From Sphingobium amiense (GTDB lineage: Bacteria; Pseudomonadota; Alphaproteobacteria; Sphingomonadales; Sphingomonadaceae): a stretch of 64,000 nucleotides of DNA. A program made the translations under genes and the position numbers. Every line of letters begins with the position of its first letter. Within the stretch, counting starts at the first letter, position 1. Shown one piece after another: positions 16,243 to 23,961 of the stretch. The notes under the pieces were generated by a model. It ran no database searches. It was not told the origin of the DNA and was given only the letters and a program-made list of their open reading frames with translations. Where the stretch lies: the NCBI RefSeq assembly GCF_003967075.1, contig NZ_AP018664.1, positions 3,491,001 through 3,555,000 of the forward strand, read 5' to 3'.

Positions 16243-17242
16243 GCTCGCCCTCCCATGTCTCGGTATCGACCTGCGCCTGCGCGTCGCGGGGGTAGCGCGG
16301 TCCCGACGGCGCGGTGAAGGGGAAGAGCGCGTCCACTGCCGCGATCAGATCGTCGGGCCAGTCGCGCGACAGCGCCGCCAGATCCTCGTCGAGATGGGCG
16401 ATGCTGGTCGTGCCGGGGATGGGCACGACATGCGGCCCCTTCGCCAGCAGCCAGCCAAGGCAAAGCTGCGCGGGCGTGCACCCGGCCTGATCGGCAAGCG
16501 TCCGCAGCTTTTCCACGAGTATGAGATTGGCGGCGAGATTGGGTTCCTGAAAGCGCGGCATCCCGGCGCGAAGATCGCCCGGCATCAGCGCAGCCGCATG
16601 GGAATTGCCCGCCAGCAGCCCGCGCCCCAGCGGCGAGAAGGCCACGAACGCGACGCCAAGATCGGCGCAGGCGTCGAGCACCGCGACTTCCGGGTTGCGC
16701 ACCCAGGGCGAATATTCGGTCTGCATCGCCGCGACCGGATGCACTGCATGGGCGCGGCGCAGCGTCGCGGCGGACATTTCGGACAGGCCGATGGCGCCGA
16801 TCTTGCCGGCTTCCTTCGCCCGGACAAGCGCGCCCACCGACTCCTCGATGGGCACGTTCCGGTCGAGCCGGTGGAGATAATAAAGGTCGATATGGTCGAC
16901 CCGCAGCCGCCGCAGCGAATCCTCCAGCACGCGGGCGATGGCCTGCGGCGATCCGTCGAGGCCACGCCTGCCGTCGATTTCGGCCAGCACGCATTTACTC
17001 GCCAGCGTGAAATCCTGACGCCGGTCCATCAGCGTGCGGCCCAGCAGTTCCTCGTTCGCGCCGAAGCCGTAGAGCGCGGCGGTGTCGAAGAAGGTCACGC
17101 CCGCGTCCAGCGCGTGACGCAGCAGCGCCTCCGCCTGCGCCGCATCCGGGCGCGGCAGATAGGCGTGGGACAGGTTCATGCACCCGAGGCCGATGGCCGA
17201 CACGGTGAAGGGGCCAATAGCGCGGGTGGGGAGGCTGGTCAT
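16232..17242 (-). CDS. Aldo/keto reductase
   Basis: 336 aa. The AKR tetrad is visible: Asp and Tyr in FFDTAALYGFGANEELLG (about 50-67), Lys in TLASKC, and His in YYLHRLD; the C-terminal VPIPGTTSIAHLDED binds cofactor. It starts 2 bases after the pobA stop on the same strand, so it is expressed with pobA. It might reduce aromatic aldehydes or keto-sugars; the adjacent C-glycoside operon makes a keto-sugar reductase conceivable. Substrate unknown. Confidence 0.88.
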   Translation of the reverse strand: MTSLPTRAIGPFTVSAIGLGCMNLSHAYLPRPDAAQAEALLRHALDAGVTFFDTAALYGFGANEELLGRTLMDRRQDFTLASKCVLAEIDGRRGLDGSPQAIARVLEDSLRRLRVDHIDLYYLHRLDRNVPIEESVGALVRAKEAGKIGAIGLSEMSAATLRRAHAVHPVAAMQTEYSPWVRNPEVAVLDACADLGVAFVAFSPLGRGLLAGNSHAAALMPGDLRAGMPRFQEPNLAANLILVEKLRTLADQAGCTPAQLCLGWLLAKGPHVVPIPGTTSIAHLDEDLAALSRDWPDDLIAAVDALFPFTAPSGPRYPRDAQAQVDTETWEGEPLA

Positions 17243-17244
17243 GG

Positions 17245-18414
17245 CTAGAGCGGCAATCCTACATAATTTTCCGCGATCGTCGTCTGCGCCGCGACCGACG
17301 ATGCGATATAGTCGAGGTCGGCGACCTGCATCCGGCGATCAAACGCATCGCTGTCGGGGAAGCGGTGCATCAGCTTCGTCAACTGCCACGAAAAGCGTTC
17401 GGATTTCCAGATGCGCGCCAGCGCCCTGCCGGAATAGCGGGCCACCGCGTCATTGTCATTCCGCTGGAAGAAGGCGCTCAGCGCCTCCGACAGATAATGC
17501 ACGTCCGACGCGGCGAGGTTGAGGCCTTTGGCGCCCGTGGGGGGCACGATATGGGCGCTGTCCCCGGCAAGGAACAGCCGCCCGTGCCGCATCGGCTCGA
17601 ACACGAAGGAGCGCAGCGGAGCGATGGACTTTTCAATCGCCGGGCCGCGCGTGATGTGCGCCGCCGCTTCCGGCCCCAGCCGCACGGCCAGCTCGTCCCA
17701 CAGCCGGTCGTCGGGCCATTCCTCGATCTTCTCGTCGAGCGGCACCTGAATATAATAGCGGCTGCGCGTTTCCGACCGCATCGACGCCAGCGCGAAGCCG
17801 CGCTCGTGATTGGCGTAGATGAGTTCATGGTTGCACGGCGGCACATCGGCGAGGATGCCGAGCCAGCCGAACGGATAGATTTTCTCGTAGGCGGTCGCGA
17901 CCGAAGCGGGAATCGCCTTGCGCGACGGACCGTGGAACCCGTCGCACCCACAGATGAACGCAGCGTCGATGCGATGTTCGGACCCGTCTTTCGTAAAGCT
18001 CAGCCACGGCGCATCGCGGTCCACGTCATGCAGCGCCACATCGGCGGCGTCGTAGATCACTTCCAGCCCCCGCTCGGGCGCGGCAGCCATCAGGTCGCGG
18101 GTGATTTCGGTCTGGCCATAGACCATCACCTGCCTGCCGGTGAGCGCGGCGATGTCGATGCGGATCAGCCGTTCGCCATCGGCGAGGTGAAAACCGTCAT
18201 GCGGCAGCCCTTCGGCCTGCATCCGCGCGCCAAGGCCCAGCCGGTCCATAAGGTCGGTCGTGGTGCGTTCCAGCACGCCCGCGCGGATACGGCCCAGCAC
18301 ATAATCGGGCGAAGCGCGCTCGACCACGACCGCGTCGATCCCTTCCGCGCGCAGCAGATGGCCGAGCAGCAGCCCGGCTGGGCCTGCGCCGATGATCGCG
18401 ACCTGGGTTTTCAC
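17245..18414 (-). CDS. pobA: 4-Hydroxybenzoate 3-monooxygenase (PobA)
   Basis: 389 aa, the usual PobA length (about 390). FAD-binding GAGPAGLLLG at residues 9-18, the second dinucleotide motif CGCDGFHGPSR near 160, and GDSAHIVPPTGAKGLNLA near 285 are all present. It converts 4-hydroxybenzoate to protocatechuate with NADPH and O2, feeding the lig genes 12 kb away. The start is GTG at 18414 with GGGAGAG upstream; an ATG six bases earlier is out of frame and stops after two codons. No pobR gene is adjacent, but an AraC-type candidate is at 28051. Confidence 0.93.
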   Translation of the reverse strand: MKTQVAIIGAGPAGLLLGHLLRAEGIDAVVVERASPDYVLGRIRAGVLERTTTDLMDRLGLGARMQAEGLPHDGFHLADGERLIRIDIAALTGRQVMVYGQTEITRDLMAAAPERGLEVIYDAADVALHDVDRDAPWLSFTKDGSEHRIDAAFICGCDGFHGPSRKAIPASVATAYEKIYPFGWLGILADVPPCNHELIYANHERGFALASMRSETRSRYYIQVPLDEKIEEWPDDRLWDELAVRLGPEAAAHITRGPAIEKSIAPLRSFVFEPMRHGRLFLAGDSAHIVPPTGAKGLNLAASDVHYLSEALSAFFQRNDNDAVARYSGRALARIWKSERFSWQLTKLMHRFPDSDAFDRRMQVADLDYIASSVAAQTTIAENYVGLPL

Positions 18415-18566
18415 GGCATCTCTCCCAAACTGATTTCAGGGGAGAAGCTGCCATCGCTCCTGCCGGCGAGCCATGGCTGCGCCAACCTTAAATTTGGATG
18501 ATCGAACGGCTTTATCTATCCAGCAGCCGGGGAATGGCGATGCGATCCGCCAACTGTCATGGACGA

Positions 18567-20957
18567 TCAGGCGGCCGGAATGCTCAGCACATGGCCGGGC
18601 GCGTCGCGCAGCCGCAGATAGAGCTTGCCCCCCTGCGGTGGCGGTGTCCTGAGCGTTGCGCCGGTATAGCCGTGCGCGACCTGCGCCGCGCCATCCAGCG
18701 TAGGCGTCGCCCCGACCGCGTCGATCAGGAACAGGTCGCGCCCGCGCAGCGTGCAACCCTGTCCGCCGTCGCACGCAACACTCTCTATGCGCGGCAACCG
18801 CGCCAGCGTCACCAGCGGCTGCCAGTCGCTCGCCACCTCGCCCTGCCGCAGGCGGAAGCGCAGCGGGCCGAACAAATTGGGCGCTGCGGCTTTCGGGTCC
18901 AATGTCGCGACCATGACCTGCGGCCCTTCCAGCCGAACGGGGTCGCCCATCGTCAGTCGGATCACCGGCGCTCCGTCCTCGGCGCCCGTCACTTCCAGGC
19001 TGTCGCTGGCGGCGAAGCGGGTCGCGCCCTGCGCCTTGACCGAAAAGATGATGCGGCCCTGATCGGGCAGCAGATCGTCTCCGCTGAGGTCCGGAACGAT
19101 GCCGCCGGTCACGGCAGGCGGCGTGATGCTTTTCGACAGCAGCGCAAGCTGGGGGCGCGGCGCTCCCACGTCGAAGGGCAGGCTGACCGTCCGCCCGTCG
19201 CGCAGCTTCACCCGCGCCACGCCCTCCTGTCCCTCCTGCAACGCACCGCCTTCGCCGTCCGCCAGCAGGCGCAGCCGGTCCACGCTTCCCTCGCGCGTCA
19301 GCCCGTCTGGCCGCATGGTCAGGCCCGCCGCTTCCACGCCCTGCACCTCGTCCAGCCGCTGTCCGCTCAGCACCGCCGATCGGTCGCCCGCGTGAAGCTG
19401 GAGCGCGTCGAGCCGGCTCGCCTGCGCATAGCTGCGCAGCGTCAGCACCGAAGGCTCCGCCATTCCGGCATATCTGACCTCGATGCTCAGCGTTCCGGGC
19501 TTGCGGTCGGCGAGCGGCAGGGTGAGCGTCAGCGCATCGCGGCCTGCCACCTTGTATGCGACGCCCATCGGCGCATCCTTGCCCTGCCGCAGCGTCACGC
19601 TCTCGACGCAGGCAGGCGCGCCGCCCTTCAGCGTCAGCCCATTGTCGCGCCCTACCACGAGCGCAGCCGCATCCCCCTCGATCCGCCAGCCCTGCGCATC
19701 GGGCAACTGCACGGTGAAGTCCGGCCCTTCGAAACGGTCGAAGCCCCACAGGCCATGGAGATGTCCATCCATCGTGCCCTGAAAGGATGTGGGCCACTCC
19801 TGCGGACCCAGCACATAGCCGCCCCGGTCCGCGCGCGCGACGACCGGCACCTCAATGCTCTCGCCCGAGGACGCCTTTACCGTCAACATCATATCGCGCG
19901 CATAACCGGTGGAATAGATCAGCGGCGCGCCCTCGACCGGCAGCAGCCCGCCAGCCCGCGCAAGGCAGATCGGCCCGCCCGCGCCGCTGCGCAGCCGGGG
20001 AGGGGAGTCCGCCTCGATGGAAGGCATCGCCACCACCATGACCGACTTGGGCTTGGCGAAGGACGGCGCGCTGTTCAGCAGCAGCGCCATGTCCGGTCCT
20101 TTCCGCACGGTCAGCGTCGGCAGATAGTCGAAGGACGGATTGCTGAACGCGCCGAAGATCTTCGCCACGTCGCGCACCACAGCGATATAGGGGCTGTAAT
20201 AGCCATAGCCCGCCTCGCGCGTGGCGCTCAGTTGCAGGGCGAGGTCGGTCGGCGCGCCCGTCAGCGTTTCCGCCATGGAACTGGTGTGGACATCGGCCAA
20301 CACCAGCGAATCGCGATTGTCGAGCAGGCAGGCGGCCTGCATCTCGATCACGCGCGACAGGCATTCCTCATTGAGCTTCATCGACAGGCTGCGCGCGAGC
20401 GGCGGGGCGAGCGTGCGGAGAAATTCGGGATGGCTGTTTTCCTGCGCCTTGATCGCGCCCATGAAGGCATCGAGCCGCGACCGGTCGAGCGAGGCCTGAT
20501 TGAGATCCTGCGTCGCGCGGACGAACTCGCCGGGCTTGCCGCGCACCGCGTCCTGCAACGACCCCTCCGCGCCGCCCGTGTCGGGCACGAGGAACAGCAC
20601 CATCTGCCGCGCGCCTTTGGGGACCGCCAGCTCAAGCGAGCGCTTCCTGTCCTTCTTCGCCCACGTTTCGGCAAAGGCGATCCAGTCTTTCGGCGGCGGA
20701 TTGGTCGCGCCGCGCAGGAAGGCCGACACCAGGATGAAGCGCGCGCCCTGATCGGGCGGCAGTTGCGCCGCGATGCTGAGCCGGTCGCCTTCGGCAAGGC
20801 TCGGCACCTCGCCGATGGGCAGCGTCCGCTCGCCTCGCGTCACTATGATGCGCAGCGTCGGTCCCGCCAGTTCGAACGGGGCAGGATCGGCGGCGTAGAG
20901 CGGGCGGCCCGCCACCGTCAGGGCCAGCGCCATCAGGATGTGGCGGAGGCGGATCAT
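18567..20957 (-). CDS. Large secreted protein of unknown function
   Basis: 796 aa from ATG 20957, chosen because MIRLRHILMALALTVAGRPLYAAD is a good signal peptide; the frame continues upstream to 21038. I do not recognise a family. The first 350 residues read as mixed alpha/beta; the rest is a series of beta-rich segments of IPT/TIG or Ig-like character (for example IESVACDGGQGCTLRGRDLFLIDAVG near the end). Few Cys, no membrane helix after the signal. It lies on the same strand as, and 118 bases after, the ferC-like gene, between it and pobA, and so may be linked to the aromatic regulon. Function unknown. Confidence 0.75.
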   Translation of the reverse strand: MIRLRHILMALALTVAGRPLYAADPAPFELAGPTLRIIVTRGERTLPIGEVPSLAEGDRLSIAAQLPPDQGARFILVSAFLRGATNPPPKDWIAFAETWAKKDRKRSLELAVPKGARQMVLFLVPDTGGAEGSLQDAVRGKPGEFVRATQDLNQASLDRSRLDAFMGAIKAQENSHPEFLRTLAPPLARSLSMKLNEECLSRVIEMQAACLLDNRDSLVLADVHTSSMAETLTGAPTDLALQLSATREAGYGYYSPYIAVVRDVAKIFGAFSNPSFDYLPTLTVRKGPDMALLLNSAPSFAKPKSVMVVAMPSIEADSPPRLRSGAGGPICLARAGGLLPVEGAPLIYSTGYARDMMLTVKASSGESIEVPVVARADRGGYVLGPQEWPTSFQGTMDGHLHGLWGFDRFEGPDFTVQLPDAQGWRIEGDAAALVVGRDNGLTLKGGAPACVESVTLRQGKDAPMGVAYKVAGRDALTLTLPLADRKPGTLSIEVRYAGMAEPSVLTLRSYAQASRLDALQLHAGDRSAVLSGQRLDEVQGVEAAGLTMRPDGLTREGSVDRLRLLADGEGGALQEGQEGVARVKLRDGRTVSLPFDVGAPRPQLALLSKSITPPAVTGGIVPDLSGDDLLPDQGRIIFSVKAQGATRFAASDSLEVTGAEDGAPVIRLTMGDPVRLEGPQVMVATLDPKAAAPNLFGPLRFRLRQGEVASDWQPLVTLARLPRIESVACDGGQGCTLRGRDLFLIDAVGATPTLDGAAQVAHGYTGATLRTPPPQGGKLYLRLRDAPGHVLSIPAA

Positions 20958-21075
20958 CGGGCGGGTCGGCAAGGCAGGCTCCTGTCGCGCGTCGTCCAAG
21001 GCATTGCGCCCGCCGCTCTTCCACATTCGCCCGCCCAATCCAAGGGTTGAGCGCGGCGCGTATCGCGAAAGGCGC

Positions 21076-21537
21076 TTAATCCGGGGCGGACTCCCCCTGT
21101 TGCGCGATGATCCGCAGCGCGTCGCGCAAAGCGGCCATGTCCGTTTCGTTCAGCAGAGCCTCAAACCGTGCCTCATGCGCGTCCATGATCGATTCCACCT
21201 GCCTGCGCGCGGCGTCTCCCTCGGATGTAAGGGTCAGCGCGAGCGAACGGCCGTCGACCGGCGTCTTGCTCAACAGCCCCCGCGCGGCAAGGCCTGCCAC
21301 CAGCGGCGCCATATTGGCCCGCTTGATGCCCAGCGTCCGCCCGATGTCGCTCTGGATGCAGCCGGGATTTTCGCCCACCAGAATGAGGATCGTCCCTTCG
21401 ACCGGGCGCAGGGCCATGTCCGCCAGAGCCGCGCCCAGCCCCGCCATCATCACCGCCGACGCGCGCCGCAGCATATAGCCGAGGCGCGGCGCGACCGTGT
21501 CGGAGAGCGGGCTGTCGAGCGAGAGCGATGCATCCAT
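21076..21537 (-). CDS. ferC: MarR family regulator, FerC-like
   Basis: 153 aa with a winged helix: GCIQSDIGRTLGIKRANMAPLVAGLAARGLLSKTPVDGRSLALTLTSEG (about 58-108). In Sphingobium SYK-6 a MarR-type repressor, FerC, controls ferBA and responds to hydroxycinnamoyl-CoA. The same gene order here (marR divergent from aldehyde dehydrogenase-ferB-ferA) and the repeats in the intergenic region support that role. The gene name is by context and family. Confidence 0.85.
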   Translation of the reverse strand: MDASLSLDSPLSDTVAPRLGYMLRRASAVMMAGLGAALADMALRPVEGTILILVGENPGCIQSDIGRTLGIKRANMAPLVAGLAARGLLSKTPVDGRSLALTLTSEGDAARRQVESIMDAHEARFEALLNETDMAALRDALRIIAQQGESAPD

Positions 21538-21544
21538 GCGTTCG

Positions 21545-21594
21545 CAATAATGCTATTGTCTATAGCAATCAACGTTGTTATCTCTCATAGCAAT
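21545..21594. promoter_or_regulatory. FerC-type operator region
   Basis: The 72-base divergent region has overlapping dyads: CAATA-N4-TATTG (21545-21558) and GCTAT-N5-ATAGC (21552-21566), and the octamer ATAGCAAT occurs directly repeated at 21562 and 21587. The second copy abuts the ribosome site of the aldehyde dehydrogenase gene. This fits MarR dimers repressing both directions. Confidence 0.65.
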
Positions 21595-21609
21595 AATGAG
21601 GAGTCGGAT

Positions 21610-23061
21610 ATGCCTGAAACCGATATGGCGCTCGTGATCGGCGGCGAATCCCGCGCCGCGTCCCGCACTTTCGAGCGCCGCAATCCCGTCACCGGCGAAA
21701 TCGCCACGCGCGCTGCCGCAGCGAGCGCAGACGATGCCGTTGCCGCCGTGAATGCGGCGCAGGCCGCCTTCCCCGCATGGTCCGCGCTTGGTCCCAATGC
21801 CCGCCGCGCGGCGCTGATGAAGGCGGCCGACGCGCTCGACGCCAGAGCCGGCAACTTCGTTGACGCCATGATGGGGGAGATCGGAGCGACCGAGGGCTGG
21901 GCGCGGTTCAATCTGATGCTTGCCGTTTCGATGGTGCGCGAAGCCGCCTGCCTCACCACGCAGATCAGCGGAGAGGTGATCCCGTCGGACAAGCCCGGCT
22001 GCATCGCGATGGCGATCCGCGAGCCTGCCGGTGTCGTGCTGTCGATGGCGCCATGGAACGCGCCCATCATCCTTGCCACCCGCGCCATCGCCGTGCCGCT
22101 CGCCTGCGGCAACACGGTGGTGCTCAAGGCGTCCGAACAATGCCCACGCACCCATGGCCTCATCATCGAGGCGTTCGTCGAAGCAGGCCTTGGCGGCGGC
22201 ATCGTCAACCTCGTCACCAACGCGCCCGAAGATGCAGGCGATGTCGTGGGCGCGATGATCGACCATCCCGCGGTGCGCCGCGTCAACTTCACCGGTTCGA
22301 CCGCCGTGGGCCGGATCATCGCGCGGCGCTGCGCCGACAATCTCAAGCCGGTGCTGCTGGAACTGGGCGGCAAGGCGCCGCTCATCGTGCTGGAGGACGC
22401 AGACCTCGACGAAGCGGTGAAGGCCGCCGCTTTCGGCGCTTTCATGAATCAGGGGCAGATCTGCATGTCGACCGAGCGGATCATCGTGGTCGATGCTGTC
22501 GCCGACGCCTTTGCGGAAAAGTTCAGGGCGAAGGTCGCCACCATGCCGGTCGGCGACCCGCGCGAGGGCAAGACGCCGCTGGGCGCGGTGGTGGACGCCG
22601 GGACCGTCGCCCATGTCCGCTCGCTGATCGAGGATGCGCTGGCATCCGGCGCGACCCAGCTCAACGGCGGCGAAGCGGACGGCGTCCTCATGCCCGCCCA
22701 TGTCATCGACAGGGTGACGCCCGACATGAAACTGTTCCGCGACGAGAGCTTCGGCCCGGTCGTCGGCATCGTTCGCGCCCGCGACGAAGCCCATGCCATC
22801 GCGCTGGCCAACGACACCGAATATGGCCTTTCCGCATCGGTCTTCACCCGCGACACCGCGCGCGGCCTGCGCGTTGCGCGGCAGATCCAGTCGGGCATCT
22901 GCCACGTCAACGGCCCCACCGTCCATGACGAGGCGCAGATGCCCTTCGGCGGCGTCAAGGCTTCGGGCTACGGCAAGTTCGGCGGCAGAGCGGGCATCGA
23001 CAGCTTCACCGAACTGCGCTGGATCACCATCGAGACGCAGCCCGGCCATTATCCCATCTAA
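21610..23061 (+). CDS. Aromatic aldehyde dehydrogenase (vanillin/4-hydroxybenzaldehyde type)
   Basis: 483 aa from ATG 21610, with GAGGAG upstream; the longer frame to 20938 runs back through the marR gene. Catalytic Glu is in LELGGKAP and Cys in NQGQICMSTE; the cofactor site is in MAPWNAPI and NFTGSTAVGR. First gene of the unit with ferB and ferA, so the expected substrate is the aldehyde released by FerB: vanillin from ferulate or 4-hydroxybenzaldehyde from p-coumarate. It is the counterpart of ligV/vdh, but substrate preference cannot be read. Confidence 0.9.
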   Translation: MPETDMALVIGGESRAASRTFERRNPVTGEIATRAAAASADDAVAAVNAAQAAFPAWSALGPNARRAALMKAADALDARAGNFVDAMMGEIGATEGWARFNLMLAVSMVREAACLTTQISGEVIPSDKPGCIAMAIREPAGVVLSMAPWNAPIILATRAIAVPLACGNTVVLKASEQCPRTHGLIIEAFVEAGLGGGIVNLVTNAPEDAGDVVGAMIDHPAVRRVNFTGSTAVGRIIARRCADNLKPVLLELGGKAPLIVLEDADLDEAVKAAAFGAFMNQGQICMSTERIIVVDAVADAFAEKFRAKVATMPVGDPREGKTPLGAVVDAGTVAHVRSLIEDALASGATQLNGGEADGVLMPAHVIDRVTPDMKLFRDESFGPVVGIVRARDEAHAIALANDTEYGLSASVFTRDTARGLRVARQIQSGICHVNGPTVHDEAQMPFGGVKASGYGKFGGRAGIDSFTELRWITIETQPGHYPI

Positions 23062-23081
23062 TCCATCTTCCGGAGGTTTTC

Positions 23082-23942
23082 ATGACCAACATCCTGCATC
23101 TCGAGGGGGTCGATCAGGCCGAACTCGAAACCGTCGCCTTCACCGTCGAGAACGGCGTTGCGTGGGTCAGCTTCAACCGCGCAGACAAGCGCAACTGCAT
23201 GTCGCCCCGCCTCAACCGCCAGATGATGCGCGTGCTCGACGATCTTGAATATCGCGACGATGTGGGCGTGCTGGTTCTGACCGGAGAAGGCACCGCCTGG
23301 TCGGCGGGCATGGACCTCAAGGAATATTTCCGCGAGACCGAGGCGCTGGGCCTGAAAGGCACGCGCGGCGCGCAGCGGGAAAGCTATGGCTGGTGGCGGC
23401 GGCTGCGCTGGTATCAGAAGCCGACCATTGCCATGGTCAACGGCTGGTGCTTCGGCGGCGGCTACGGTCCGCTTTTCGCCTGCGACCTCGCCTTCGCGGC
23501 GGAAGAGGCGCAGTTCGGCCTGTCCGAAATCAACTGGGGCATCCTGCCCGGCGGCGGCGCGGCCAAGGTCGCGACCGAACTCACCAGCTTCCGCCGCGCC
23601 ATGTATCATGCGCTGATGGGTGAGAATATCGACGGGCGCACGGCGGTCGAATGGGGCTTCGTCAACGAGGCGCTGCCGCTGGCGCAGCTCAAGGACCGGG
23701 TCGCCGAGGTCGCGCGGACGCTGCTTGCCAAGAACCCTGTGGCGCTCAAGGCGACCAAGGACGCGATCCGCCGGGTGCGGGAAATGACCTACGACAATGC
23801 CGAGGATTATCTGATCCGCGCGCAGGAAGCGGCCAACAGCTTCGATAATGAAGGCCGCAAGGAAGGTATCAAGCAGTTCATCGACGACAAAAGCTACAAG
23901 CCGGGGCTGGGCGCCTACGACAAGTCGAAGCAGCGCGCCTGA
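23082..23942 (+). CDS. ferB: Feruloyl-CoA hydratase/lyase (FerB/Ech)
   Basis: 286 aa crotonase. Oxyanion-hole segments WSAGMDLKEYFR (about 75-86) and NGWCFGGGYGPLFACD (about 118-133), and the catalytic Glu segment FGLSEINWGILPGGG match hydroxycinnamoyl-CoA hydratase-lyases. It hydrates feruloyl- or p-coumaroyl-CoA and splits off acetyl-CoA, giving vanillin or 4-hydroxybenzaldehyde. GGAGG precedes the start, 20 bases after the aldehyde dehydrogenase stop. Confidence 0.93.
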   Translation: MTNILHLEGVDQAELETVAFTVENGVAWVSFNRADKRNCMSPRLNRQMMRVLDDLEYRDDVGVLVLTGEGTAWSAGMDLKEYFRETEALGLKGTRGAQRESYGWWRRLRWYQKPTIAMVNGWCFGGGYGPLFACDLAFAAEEAQFGLSEINWGILPGGGAAKVATELTSFRRAMYHALMGENIDGRTAVEWGFVNEALPLAQLKDRVAEVARTLLAKNPVALKATKDAIRRVREMTYDNAEDYLIRAQEAANSFDNEGRKEGIKQFIDDKSYKPGLGAYDKSKQRA

Positions 23943-23961
23943 TCGGGAAACGGACACAGGC

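Noticed and set aside
16232..17242. Assigning the aldo/keto reductase to the C-glycoside operon
   Set aside because: It is on the opposite strand and 2 bases after pobA, so co-expression with pobA is the direct reading; a link to keto-sugars is only speculative.
18415..18566. Search for a pobR gene or clear operator upstream of pobA
   Set aside because: No gene fits in the 152 bases, and the A/T-rich AAATTT patch near 18490 has no partner elsewhere that would support an operator.
18498..21050. An 850-codon plus-strand frame across the secreted orphan
   Set aside because: Its translation is Arg/Gln/His-rich with no signal or domain, whereas the minus frame has a signal peptide and normal composition.
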